From HTCC5015 sp051747425 (GTDB lineage: Bacteria; Pseudomonadota; Gammaproteobacteria; HTCC5015): a stretch of 64,000 bases of DNA. The first letter of the stretch is position 1. Each line of letters begins with the position of its first letter. Positions 34,408 to 43,500 of this stretch are shown here, in pieces. The notes under the pieces were generated by a model. That model had not been told where the DNA came from. It saw nothing but the letters and a program-made list of their open reading frames with translations, and made no database searches. Position numbers and translations under genes: made by a program. Location: the NCBI GenBank assembly GCA_051747425.1, contig JBNJGD010000008.1, positions 50,180-114,179 on the forward strand, written 5' to 3'.

Positions 34408-36755
34408 GAGTCACCTCGCTCGCGGGCCTTGGCCAGTGCCCGCTTTTTGGCGGCTTCAATGGCTGCTTTCTTCGGGTCTTCGGCAGCGGCGTCAGTCTCT
34501 GACGGTTCTTCGTTGCCGTCGGTGTCTTCGCTTTGCTGCCTGGCCAGTGCCCGCTGTTTGGCCGCCTCGATGGCGGCTTTTTTGGGGTCTGTGGGTTTTG
34601 CTGTGTCTGTTGTCGTTTCCGCCGGCTTCTCCTGGCTTTTACTGCCGTTCTCGCCGCTTGTTGCCTGTTTTGCCAGGGCTCTCTGTTTAGCCGCTTCAAT
34701 CGCTGCCTTGCGCGGGTCTTCAGCGGGCTTGGCGTCGCTTTCGCCCTTTTGCTTCTCCATTGCCCGCTGCTTGGCTGCCTCGATAGCGGCTTTTTTCGGG
34801 TCGCCGGTTTCGCTCGCCGCTTCGCTGCGCTCGGCGTCCCCGCCTTTCTGTTTGGCCAGCGCCTTGGCCTTGGCGGCCTCGATCGCGGCCTTTTTGGGGT
34901 CTTGGTCTGCGCCGTCACCTTTGGCCTGGGCTCGGGCCTTGGCTGCTTCCACGGCTTTCTTGCGGGCCTCCGCAGCGGGGTCGGGGGCTTCGCTCTGTGC
35001 TTTGGCTCGCTGCTTGGCGGCTTCTATCGCCTTGCGTTTGGCTTCCTCGGCGTCGCTGGCGGCGGCGGGACTGCCCTCTGCATTGGCTTTGGCCCGGGCC
35101 TTGGCGGCGGCGATGGCCGCCTGCTTGGCGTCATTGCCGCCGACCTTTTCCCGGCCTTCCCCGCTCCTGGCCTTTTCCGCCTTGCGCGCCTCGGCCCGGG
35201 CCACCGCTGCGGCGATGGCATCCTGCCCGGGCTTGCCGTCGCTATCCCCGCTGCCCTTGTCGGCCGCTTCGGCCTTCTTGCGCGCCAGCATTTCTTTCTT
35301 GCGCCGCATGGCCTCGGCTTTCTCGCGCTGCTCGCGCTCGAGGCGCTCGAGACGGAAATCGTGGCGCTCCTTGGCGTGCTCGGCCTTGCGCCGCTCGACT
35401 TCGGCGTTGCGGATTTCGGTCTTGGCAAAGCGGTAGTACTGGACCAGCGGAATGTGGCTGGGGCAGACATAGGAACAGGCGCCGCACTCGATGCAGTCGA
35501 ACAGATTGTATTCGTCCTGGGCACGATCGAACTCCCGGCTCTTGCTGTACCAGTAGAGTTGCTGGGGCAGCAAATCCGCCGGGCAGACATCGGCGCAGGC
35601 GCCGCAGCGAATGCAGGGGTCGGCGGCGCCGGGGTCGGCAATCTCCTCCCTGGTGGCGGCGAGGATGCAGTTGCTGGCCTTGACCACTGGCAACTCGTCG
35701 GTGTGCAGGGCAAAGCCCATCATTGGGCCACCCATGATCAGTCGCTCGACATCCGGGGTGTAGCCGCCGGCCGCTTCCACCAGGTGGGCGATGGGTGTGC
35801 CGAACAACACTTCCAGGTTGCGCGGCTCGGCGACGCCGTCGCCGGTGACGGTGACGATGCGCGATATCAGCGGCTCGCCGTAGACTACGGCGCGGTACAT
35901 GGCCGCTACCGTGCCGGGGTTGTGGCAGACCACGCCGATATCGGCCGGCAGGCCGTTGCTGGGCACTTCCCGGCCGGTCAATACCTTGATCAGCTGCTTT
36001 TCTCCGCCGGTGGGATAAATGGTGGGCACCACTTTGAGTTCGATGCGTTCATCGCCGCGCTCTTCGAGCGCTTTTTGCAGGGCGCGACAGGCGTCGGGCA
36101 TGCTGTCCTCGATGGCCACCCAACAGCGTTCGACACCGAGCGTGTGCAGGGCCACCTGAATGCCGCCGATCACCTCGTCGGCGCGCTCGCTCATCAGGGT
36201 CTGGTCACAGGTGATGTAGGGCTCGCACTCGGCGCCGTTGATTACCAGCAATTCCAGTTTGCGACTGGGACCGGGATTGAGTTTGACCGCGCTGGGAAAG
36301 GCAGCGCCGCCGAGGCCGACAATGCCGGCCTCGCGAATGCGGTTGCGCAGGCTGATGGGGTCGAGTGAGCGAAAGTCTTCTATTGGCGACAGTTCGGTCC
36401 ACTCGTCGCGGCCGTCCGGCTCGATCACCAGGCAGGGCGCAGAGAGTCCCGAGGGGTGGGGGACGGGCATGGGCCCGACTTCGCGCACGGTACCGGAGGT
36501 GGGAGCGTGGATGGGCGCGCTGACATAGGCTGGCGCCTTGGCCACCACCTGTCCCTTGAGTACGCGGTTGCCCTCGCGCACCACCGGTTCGGCATTCTGG
36601 CCGATGTGCTGCTGCAGGGGCAGGATCAACTGCGACGGCAAGCTGGCGGCCACCAGTGGCCGCTCGGTGGACTGCGACTTGCGCGTCGGCAAGTGCAGGC
36701 CACCGTTAAAGCGGTGCAGGTTCGGAGAGACGGCGAGGGTTTGCTCTTCGCTCAC
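34404..36755 (-). CDS. rnfC: Electron transport complex subunit RnfC with long repeat tail
   Basis: Encodes 783 residues from a GTG at 36755 that overlaps the rnfB stop as GTGA. The NADH/FMN domain includes LGGAAFPSAVKLNPG (about 149-163) and AECEPYITCD. Two 4Fe-4S motifs follow: CIRCGACADVCPADLL (near 375) and CIECGACSYVCPSHIP (near 414). The tail (about residues 460-783) is an Ala/Lys/Glu-rich helix with about nine repeats of (D/E)PKKAAIEAAKQRALAKQ type. Such tails occur in E. coli RsxC too. RnfC is the entry point for NADH electrons. Confidence 0.94.
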   Translation of the reverse strand: MSEEQTLAVSPNLHRFNGGLHLPTRKSQSTERPLVAASLPSQLILPLQQHIGQNAEPVVREGNRVLKGQVVAKAPAYVSAPIHAPTSGTVREVGPMPVPHPSGLSAPCLVIEPDGRDEWTELSPIEDFRSLDPISLRNRIREAGIVGLGGAAFPSAVKLNPGPSRKLELLVINGAECEPYITCDQTLMSERADEVIGGIQVALHTLGVERCWVAIEDSMPDACRALQKALEERGDERIELKVVPTIYPTGGEKQLIKVLTGREVPSNGLPADIGVVCHNPGTVAAMYRAVVYGEPLISRIVTVTGDGVAEPRNLEVLFGTPIAHLVEAAGGYTPDVERLIMGGPMMGFALHTDELPVVKASNCILAATREEIADPGAADPCIRCGACADVCPADLLPQQLYWYSKSREFDRAQDEYNLFDCIECGACSYVCPSHIPLVQYYRFAKTEIRNAEVERRKAEHAKERHDFRLERLEREQREKAEAMRRKKEMLARKKAEAADKGSGDSDGKPGQDAIAAAVARAEARKAEKARSGEGREKVGGNDAKQAAIAAAKARAKANAEGSPAAASDAEEAKRKAIEAAKQRAKAQSEAPDPAAEARKKAVEAAKARAQAKGDGADQDPKKAAIEAAKAKALAKQKGGDAERSEAASETGDPKKAAIEAAKQRAMEKQKGESDAKPAEDPRKAAIEAAKQRALAKQATSGENGSKSQEKPAETTTDTAKPTDPKKAAIEAAKQRALARQQSEDTDGNEEPSETDAAAEDPKKAAIEAAKKRALAKARERGDS

Positions 36756-37372
36756 TGCGTCTCCTGTTCCACTTGGCTCTGGTCGATGACTGAGCCCTCG
36801 GCGCCGGAAACCAGGGGAATGATCGCCCGTTGTTCGGGCAGCGGCCACTTCCAGGTCTGGGTGGTGGGCTCAATGTCGACCATGGTAATTACATCCACCG
36901 GGCAGGGGTCCACGCACAGCTCGCAGCCGGTGCACTCATCGGCGATAACGGTGTGCATTTGTTTGGCCGCACCGAGAATGGCGTCCACCGGGCAGGCCTG
37001 GATGCACAGCGTGCAGCCAATGCAGCCCTCTTCCTCGATCACGGCGACCGAGGGCGGCCGCTCCTCGGCGTCCAGGGGTTTGGGCTCCTTGCCCAGCAGA
37101 TCGGCCAGGGCCTGAACGGTGCTCTCGCCGCCGGGAGGGCACTGGTTGATGTCCGCCTCGCCCGAGGCGATGGCCTCGGCGTAGGGTTTGCAACCGGGGT
37201 AGCTGCACTGGCCACACTGGGTCTGGGGCAGCAGATTGTTAATCTGGTCGACGATGGGGTTGCCCTCGACTTTCAGGCGCACTGCGGCAAAGCCCAGCAA
37301 CAGACCAAAGCCGAGGCCCAGCCCGGCCAGTGGTGCGATGGCGATAAGAATGTCGTAGAGATTGTCTAACAT
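36752..37372 (-). CDS. rnfB: Electron transport complex subunit RnfB
   Basis: Encodes 206 residues. N-terminal membrane helix (about 6-26), a 4Fe-4S domain with CGQCSYPGCKPYAEAI (about 53-68), and two ferredoxin clusters: CIGCTLCIQACP (near 115) and CTGCELCVDPCP (near 145). One-base overlap with rnfA. Confidence 0.95.
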   Translation of the reverse strand: MLDNLYDILIAIAPLAGLGLGFGLLLGFAAVRLKVEGNPIVDQINNLLPQTQCGQCSYPGCKPYAEAIASGEADINQCPPGGESTVQALADLLGKEPKPLDAEERPPSVAVIEEEGCIGCTLCIQACPVDAILGAAKQMHTVIADECTGCELCVDPCPVDVITMVDIEPTTQTWKWPLPEQRAIIPLVSGAEGSVIDQSQVEQETQ

Positions 37373-37968
37373 CAGTGGCTAACGAGTCCGGAAAAGCCCA
37401 TAAAGGCCAGCGACATCAGGCCGGCGGTGACCAGGGCGATGGGCGCGCCCTTGAAGGCGGCGGGGACTTCCGCTGCCTCGAGCCGCTCGCGCATGGCGGC
37501 GAACAGGACGAGTACCAGGCAAAAGCCCACTGCGGCGCCAAAGCCGTAGACCAGGGCCTGCATAAAACTGTGATCCTTCTGCACATTGAGAAGGGCGACC
37601 CCGAGCACCGCACAGTTGGTGGTGATCAGGGGGAGAAAAATGCCCAGCACATTGTAGAGAAGAGGTGCCTTCTTGTGCATGAACATTTCGGTAAATTGTA
37701 CCAGCACGGCGATGATCAGAATAAACGCCGGGGTGCGCAGATAGAGCAAGTCCAGGGGCTGGAGGATGGCGTTCTCGACGATCCAGCTGGCCGCCGAGGC
37801 CAGGGTCAGAACAAAGGCGGTGGCCAGTGCCATACCGGTGGCCGTCTCGAGCTTTTTGGAAACCCCCATGAAGGGGCAGAGGCCGAGGAATTGCACCAGT
37901 ACGAAATTGTTGACCAGGATGGTGGCCAGCAATATCAGGGCATAATTGACTACGAGATCGCCGAACAT
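37372..37968 (-). CDS. rnfA: Electron transport complex subunit RnfA
   Basis: Encodes 198 residues with six membrane helices; VNNFVLVQFLGLCPFMGVSK (about 19-38) is the signature with its cluster-ligand Cys. First gene of the operon. Rnf couples NADH and ferredoxin/flavodoxin redox chemistry to ion transport, or in E. coli-type systems keeps SoxR reduced. Confidence 0.95.
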   Translation of the reverse strand: MFGDLVVNYALILLATILVNNFVLVQFLGLCPFMGVSKKLETATGMALATAFVLTLASAASWIVENAILQPLDLLYLRTPAFILIIAVLVQFTEMFMHKKAPLLYNVLGIFLPLITTNCAVLGVALLNVQKDHSFMQALVYGFGAAVGFCLVLVLFAAMRERLEAAEVPAAFKGAPIALVTAGLMSLAFMGFSGLVSH

Positions 37969-38177
37969 GCGTTGCTGCCTGTATAGCTCCAGAAAACGGG
38001 ACCGGCTCGTATTCTAAAGGTTTAAGGCCTCGTTTTCCTTATATAAAATTCGCTTTATATTCTTTTCAGTTATTTAGTGGCGCATTTTATATAGCCTTAG
38101 CGTGATTTTATTATGATTTGGCGTCAGCCCTCATGGAAGGATGCCGCTTTGCATGGAAGACTTACCCGCTTTGGATC

Positions 38178-38281
38178 GCGCGGCTTCGGCGAAACCAACG
38201 CATTCGTCGGGAAAATCGCCGCGCTCATGGGATAAGGTGACACGGGCTTGTCTTAGCTCACTAGAGTGGGCGTCAAGACAA
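38178..38281 (+). promoter_or_regulatory. Structured 5' leader of the DISM-GGDEF gene
   Basis: The 358-base gap 37969-38327 opens with an AT-rich stretch (about 38016-38120). It then holds GCGCGGC at 38178-38184 pairing with GCCGCGC at 38218-38224, and a strong two-part hairpin at 38248-38281: TTGTCTT pairs with AAGACAA, and inside GCTCAC pairs with GTGGGC around a TAGA loop. It ends 30 bases before the ribosome binding site. It does not match the GEMM c-di-GMP riboswitch core as I know it. Confidence 0.45.
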
Positions 38282-38327
38282 CAATAACCGGCGCCTGCTG
38301 AGCGTCGAATTGGGGGAAGTGTTTAAG

Positions 38328-40142
38328 GTGAAGTTCGCCCTTGCTTTATGGACGGTGCTACTGGCTACGCTCTTGAGCGGTCAGGCGCAGGCCTTTGAAA
38401 TACACCAGCCGCTGGACGCCGAGTTGGTGGCCAGTATGGACTGCCTCCCCCCAAGCAAGAAGCCGCTGTCACTGGAAGAGGTTCGCCAGCTGGATGAGTC
38501 CCGCTGGGAGCCCTGCCCCTACAGTGACCGGGGGGCACTCAATCAGGGCTTCAACCAGGATCATTTCTGGTTTCGCTGGCGCGCCGGGCAATACGACTCG
38601 CGCAAATGGGTCGAGATCAACTACCCGCTTCTGGATCACATTGATGTCTACTGGATGGCCGCCGACGAGTTGGTTGAAACGCTCCACCTGGGTGATCTCC
38701 GGCCCTTCAGCCAGCGCCCGGTGGATCACCGCAACTTCCTTTTTCCCGTGCCACAGGGCGAAGCCGGCAAAACCCTGTATCTTCATGTTCAGACCACCAG
38801 CGCCGTCCAGTTTCGTCTGAGCCTGTGGGACCTCGAGGCCTTCTTTGAGTACGACCAGCAGCACATCATGTTTCTGGGGCTGCTCTACGGCATGTTGCTG
38901 ATCATGGCGCTCTACAATGTCTTTGTTTATTTCGCCGTTCGCGAGACGGTGTATTTGTACTATGTGGGCTATGTGTTCAGCCTGTTGCTGTTCATGGTGG
39001 CGCTCAACGGTTTGGGGTATCAGTATTTGTGGAGCCGCTGGGGCGGGCTCAATGACCGCCTTTTATTGCAGGGCATCGCCTTTACCATCATTTTCAGTCT
39101 GCTCTTTGCCCGCGACTTTCTGCGCATCTATTCCCACACCCATCCCAAATCCAGCCGCATCATCAAGGCATTGATGGTGGCGGCGGTGCTGCTCTCCATC
39201 GGTTCGCTGTTTTTGCCCTACTACCATGTGATTCGCATTCTGATGGGGTGCACCATCTTTGCCTCGTTTATGGGGATTTTTGCCGGTTTTTACCGTCTGG
39301 CCGAGGGCTATACGGTGGCTCGGGTCTATGTCTATTCCTGGTTTGTGTTCATGTTTGGCGCCATTCTGATGGCACTCAACAAATTTCACTTTCTGCCCAA
39401 CAACCTGTTTACCGAGTACTCCATTCTCTTTGGTACCGGTATTGGCACCGTGGTGCTCTCGGCGGCATTGGCCGTACGCCTCAACGATGAAAAGAACAAG
39501 CGCTACCAGGCCCAGGCCGAAGCGCTCCGGGTGCAGCGGGAGTCGGTGGAGCAACTCGAGGATCGCGTTCGCCGGCGTACCCAGGCGTTGCGCGACGCCA
39601 ATGCCCAACTGGAGGTTTTGAGCAATACGGACGCACTGACCGGCCTCAAAAATCGTCGGGGTTTTGACGACCTGCTGGCGCTGGAGGTCAAACGACACTG
39701 CCGCACGGAAAACACCCTGTCGGCGATGATGGTCGACATCGACCGCTTCAAGGCGTTTAACGACACTCACGGTCACCAGGTGGGAGACGCCTGTCTCCAG
39801 GCGGTGGCCGAGGTTATCGCCGGCACGGTCAAACGACCCTCCGATGTCGTGGCGCGCTACGGCGGCGAGGAGTTCTGCCTGCTGTTGCCCGATACACCCA
39901 TTGAGGGCGCCGCGCAAATTGCCGAGGAATTGAGAGAGGCGGTGGAAGCACTGGACTTCAGGGTCTCCGGCGAGCGCGTGCCCGTGACCATCAGTGTGGG
40001 CGTCGCCGAGTTAAAGGCCTGTGTCGACGATGGCGGAAAATCGCTGTTGCAGGCCGCCGATGAGGCGCTCTATGAAGCCAAGGGTGCGGGCCGCAATTGC
40101 GTGATACGCAGTGGTCACGACGGCCGCAGTGAGAGGCCTTAA
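38328..40142 (+). CDS. 7TMR-DISM diguanylate cyclase
   Basis: Encodes 604 residues from a GTG at 38328 (GGGGGAAG about nine bases upstream; a TTG at 38310 is alternative). Signal peptide about 1-22 (ending AQA). A periplasmic 7TMR-DISMED2-like domain (about 30-170), seven membrane helices (about 185-395), a short coiled coil (about 400-440) and a GGDEF domain (about 445-600) follow. The active site reads RYGGEEFCLLLPD, competent for c-di-GMP synthesis. Architecture suggests sensing of a periplasmic ligand, often carbohydrate. Convergent with the hydrolase gene (4 bp overlap). Confidence 0.92.
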   Translation: MKFALALWTVLLATLLSGQAQAFEIHQPLDAELVASMDCLPPSKKPLSLEEVRQLDESRWEPCPYSDRGALNQGFNQDHFWFRWRAGQYDSRKWVEINYPLLDHIDVYWMAADELVETLHLGDLRPFSQRPVDHRNFLFPVPQGEAGKTLYLHVQTTSAVQFRLSLWDLEAFFEYDQQHIMFLGLLYGMLLIMALYNVFVYFAVRETVYLYYVGYVFSLLLFMVALNGLGYQYLWSRWGGLNDRLLLQGIAFTIIFSLLFARDFLRIYSHTHPKSSRIIKALMVAAVLLSIGSLFLPYYHVIRILMGCTIFASFMGIFAGFYRLAEGYTVARVYVYSWFVFMFGAILMALNKFHFLPNNLFTEYSILFGTGIGTVVLSAALAVRLNDEKNKRYQAQAEALRVQRESVEQLEDRVRRRTQALRDANAQLEVLSNTDALTGLKNRRGFDDLLALEVKRHCRTENTLSAMMVDIDRFKAFNDTHGHQVGDACLQAVAEVIAGTVKRPSDVVARYGGEEFCLLLPDTPIEGAAQIAEELREAVEALDFRVSGERVPVTISVGVAELKACVDDGGKSLLQAADEALYEAKGAGRNCVIRSGHDGRSERP

Positions 40143-41335
40143 GCGTCGCCACCGCCTTCGGCAAAGCCGGAATCCATCATCAGCCCCCGGATGGCTTTAA
40201 GGTAGCGCCGCTTTTCAAAATGCAAAACATGCCCGCCGGGCACCCAGATCATCTGTGCTCCCTTCCAGTGATTGAAGAGCGCCTGGTGTTGCTGGGGATA
40301 GGTGATGGCATCGCCGGGGGCGCCGACGATCAGCAAGTGTTCCCGGGGAATGACCGGCTGCCAGCTCAGGGCCGAGGTCACGGCCAGTGTCTGACGGGCC
40401 TGGGTCCGGTCGATGCCGACGGCTTTGAGCAGAGTGCGCAGTAACAGGCCCAGCGGGAACCAGCGGAAGGCCACATCGACCAGATTGGCCGGTGGCACCA
40501 CCGGGACGGCAAAATTCAGGCGCGTCTCCACGCTGGCCAACAGGGCCGTGGTATAGCCGCCCAGGGAAATGCCCATGACTCCGAAGCGCTCCACGCCGCG
40601 GGACTCCAGCCAGTTCATCAAGTGACGGAAATCGTAGACGGCCTGGGCGAAGCTCTCGTTGACATGCAGGGGGCCGTGGGCAAAGTAGCCGTGTCCCGAA
40701 AAGGGCGACAGCAGGCCCTGGCGGTAGCCGTGAAAGGGCAGGGTGTAGAGCACGATGTCGTAACCCTGGCGGTAAAACCAGCGCAGGGCGAAAAAGCGAC
40801 TGTTGACGCTGTAGGCGTCGAGCACGAATCCGTGGATGACGCACAGGGTGGGTCGCGGCCGGTCGCCGTGACACCAGTATTGGGCCTGGGCCACATGGTT
40901 TTTGCTGTGGCGGCGGTAGGCCTTGCGCAGGACCGGGTTGGCGGCTTCGAAGTCGCTGGCAAAGCTCAGCTGATAACACTGCCCCACGGGCAGTCTGGGA
41001 CCGCGCCAGGGTGTGCCGGGCACAAGGCGCACATCGGGAACGCCCTCCGGTGGCCGGTAGAAAGCGCCGGCGTCGCCGTCTTCGGCCAGCTGGCAGTAGA
41101 AGTCACGCTGGTCTCGATCCCGGCGCAACAGGGAGGGGCGCAGGCTCATGGGCAGTATCAGTACCACCGTCATCAGATTGATGGAGAGCACGAGCAACCA
41201 GTCCAGGGCCCAGCCCAGTGCGATTCCCAGCCACTGGAGCCAGTGCCACTCGGGGTTGTCGTAACCGCCTTTGACCGGCAATTCCCGCCACCAGTGGCGT
41301 TTCTCTTGTTCGTCCGGCGCCGCTTCCCTGTCCAT
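40139..41335 (-). CDS. Alpha/beta hydrolase family protein, membrane-anchored
   Basis: Encodes 398 residues from the ATG at 41335. One membrane helix near the N-terminus (about 38-62). The hydrolase core shows CVIHGFVLDAY (oxyanion region, near 165), nucleophile elbow GISLGG (near 255) and the late His in PGGHVLHF (near 368). It resembles lipases/esterases or abhydrolases of unknown substrate. Six bases downstream of metG on the same strand, so probably co-transcribed. Confidence 0.8.
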   Translation of the reverse strand: MDREAAPDEQEKRHWWRELPVKGGYDNPEWHWLQWLGIALGWALDWLLVLSINLMTVVLILPMSLRPSLLRRDRDQRDFYCQLAEDGDAGAFYRPPEGVPDVRLVPGTPWRGPRLPVGQCYQLSFASDFEAANPVLRKAYRRHSKNHVAQAQYWCHGDRPRPTLCVIHGFVLDAYSVNSRFFALRWFYRQGYDIVLYTLPFHGYRQGLLSPFSGHGYFAHGPLHVNESFAQAVYDFRHLMNWLESRGVERFGVMGISLGGYTTALLASVETRLNFAVPVVPPANLVDVAFRWFPLGLLLRTLLKAVGIDRTQARQTLAVTSALSWQPVIPREHLLIVGAPGDAITYPQQHQALFNHWKGAQMIWVPGGHVLHFEKRRYLKAIRGLMMDSGFAEGGGDA

Positions 41336-41344
41336 CAATGGCCT

Positions 41345-43378
41345 CTACTTGACGCGCATGCCGGGCTCGGCACCGTCGTCGGGGTGCAGCACAAAAAGGT
41401 CCTTGCCGCCCGGGCCGGCGGCCAGCACCATGCCCTCGGAAACGCCAAAGCGCATCTTGCGCGGCGCCAGATTGGCGACCATGACGGTCAGCTTGCCCTC
41501 CAGCTCGGCGGGCTCGTAGGCCGACTTGATGCCGGCAAACACCTGGCGAGTCTCGCCACCCAGGTCCAGGGTCAGGCGCAGCAGCTTGTCCGCCTTCTCC
41601 ACATGCTCGGCACGGGCGATGCGGGCAATGCGCAGATCCAGTTTGGCGAAATCCTCAAAGGCGATGGTGTCGCCGATGGGGTCTTCGGCCAGCGGGCCAC
41701 TGGCCGCTTTGGGCGGCGTACTTTCGGCGGCCTTGAGGTCTTCCCGGGAGGCTTCGATCATGGTCTCGATCTTCTCCGGTTCAATGCGCTGCATCAGTGG
41801 CTTGAATTTATTGACCTTGTGGCCGAGCAGCGGCTGCCCGGCGTCGCGCCAGCTCAGTGGCTGGATATCGAGAAAGGCCTCGGCGCCCCCGGCCAGCCCG
41901 GGGAGCACCGGCTTGAGGTAGGTGACGATCTGGCGGAACAGGTTGATGCCATCGCTGCAGATGGCCACGACCTCGTCCTGCTTGCCCTCCTGTTTGGCCA
42001 GCACCCAGGGCTCGGCCTCGGCGATGTAGGTATTGGCGGCATCGGCCAGCTGCATGATGCGGCGCATGGCCTCGCGGTAGTTGCGCGCCTCGTAGAGTGC
42101 CGCGATCTCATCGCCGGCTGCCGCCGCCTGGTCGAACAGATCCTGTCGGTGCAGGGAGGCGCTCAACTGTCCCCCGCCGAGCTTTTTGACAAAGCCGGCG
42201 CAGCGGCTGGCGATGTTGATGACCTTGCCCACCAGATCCGAGTTTACCCGCAGGCGGAAGTCCTCAAGACTGAGGTCGATGTCCTCGACGCCGCTGCCGA
42301 GCTTGGCGGCAAAGTAGTAGCGCAAATACTCGGGGTTCAGGTGGTCGAGATAGGTGCGGGCCTTGATAAAGGTGCCGCGGGACTTGGACATCTTTTGTCC
42401 GTCGACGGTGAGAAAGCCGTGGCAGAAGACGCCAGTGGGCGTGCGGAAGCCCGAGCCCTCCAGCATGGCCGGCCAGAACAGGGTGTGGAAATAGGCGATG
42501 TCCTTGCCGATAAAGTGATAGAGCTCGCTGTCCGCGCCCTTGCCCCAGAAGGCGTCAAAGTCGACCCCCTGCTCATCGCAGAACTTGCGGAAGCTGGCCA
42601 TGTATCCCACCGGGGCGTCCAGCCAGACATAAAAATACTTGCCGGGGGCGTCGGGAATTTCAAAGCCGAAGTAGGGGGCATCCCGGGAAATATCCCAGTC
42701 CTGCAGGCCGGACTCGAACCACTCGTTCATCTTGTTGACCACTTCGCTCTGCACATGGCCCTCGTCCATCCAGCGGCGCAGGAAGCCTTTGAAGTCGGCG
42801 AGCTGGAAGAAAAAGTGCTCGGACTCCTTAGTGACCGGTGTGGCCCCGCTGATCACCGAGTGGGGGTTTTTCAGTTCGGTGGGCTGGTAGGTGGCGCCGC
42901 ACTTCTCGCAGGAGTCGCCATACTGTTCCTCGGCCCCGCATCGTGGGCAGTCGCCCTTGATAAAGCGGTCGGGCAGGAACATCTCAGCCTCGGGGTCGTA
43001 GGCCTGTTCAATGACCCGGCTGTGGATGTGGCCGGCGTCGCGCAGGGCGGTGTAGATCGCGGTCGAGTAATGCCGGTTCTCCTCGGAGTGAGTGACATGG
43101 TACTGGTCAAAATCAATATTGAAGTCGGCGAAGTCGGCGCGGTGCTCCTGGCCAATGGAATCGATCAGCTGCTCGGGCTCGATGCCTTCACTTTGGGCCT
43201 TGAGCATGATGGGTGTGCCGTGGGCGTCATCGGCGCAGACATAGTAGCACTGGTGTCCGCGCATCTTCTGGAAGCGGGCCCAGATGTCGGTCTGGATGTA
43301 CTCCACCATATGGCCGAGGTGGATTGAACCATTGGCGTAGGGCAGGGCGGAGGTAATCAGAATGCGGCGGTCGCTCAT
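41345..43378 (-). CDS. metG: Methionyl-tRNA synthetase
   Basis: Encodes 677 residues. Class I motifs: NGSIHLGHMVEY (HIGH equivalent, 15-26) and QKMSKSRG (near 333). A zinc knuckle with CPRC and CEKC pairs (about 143-160) and a C-terminal tRNA-binding OB domain (about 575-677) are present, giving the dimeric form as in E. coli. Divergent from mrp, a common arrangement in Proteobacteria. Confidence 0.97.
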   Translation of the reverse strand: MSDRRILITSALPYANGSIHLGHMVEYIQTDIWARFQKMRGHQCYYVCADDAHGTPIMLKAQSEGIEPEQLIDSIGQEHRADFADFNIDFDQYHVTHSEENRHYSTAIYTALRDAGHIHSRVIEQAYDPEAEMFLPDRFIKGDCPRCGAEEQYGDSCEKCGATYQPTELKNPHSVISGATPVTKESEHFFFQLADFKGFLRRWMDEGHVQSEVVNKMNEWFESGLQDWDISRDAPYFGFEIPDAPGKYFYVWLDAPVGYMASFRKFCDEQGVDFDAFWGKGADSELYHFIGKDIAYFHTLFWPAMLEGSGFRTPTGVFCHGFLTVDGQKMSKSRGTFIKARTYLDHLNPEYLRYYFAAKLGSGVEDIDLSLEDFRLRVNSDLVGKVINIASRCAGFVKKLGGGQLSASLHRQDLFDQAAAAGDEIAALYEARNYREAMRRIMQLADAANTYIAEAEPWVLAKQEGKQDEVVAICSDGINLFRQIVTYLKPVLPGLAGGAEAFLDIQPLSWRDAGQPLLGHKVNKFKPLMQRIEPEKIETMIEASREDLKAAESTPPKAASGPLAEDPIGDTIAFEDFAKLDLRIARIARAEHVEKADKLLRLTLDLGGETRQVFAGIKSAYEPAELEGKLTVMVANLAPRKMRFGVSEGMVLAAGPGGKDLFVLHPDDGAEPGMRVK

Positions 43379-43500
43379 GGTATTCAGTCGGTTCCGGGGT
43401 TGGCTCGCTAAAGGGGCGATTCTAATGCTTTTGCGCCGCGAGGCACAGGGCGCGGCAAAGTCGCTTGGGCGGTTTGCCGCCCCTGTGTCAAAATGGCGCC

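Noticed and set aside
34404..35380. CRISPR-like repeats
   Set aside because: The periodicity is codon-phase repetition within RnfC, with no unique spacers.
38178..38281. GEMM-type c-di-GMP riboswitch
   Set aside because: The conserved GEMM core and tetraloop receptor are not recognisable.
40622..43327. Open frame of 901 codons on the plus strand opposite metG and the hydrolase
   Set aside because: Antisense shadow of high-GC coding; composition lacks a protein-like pattern, and the minus strand encodes complete recognised proteins.
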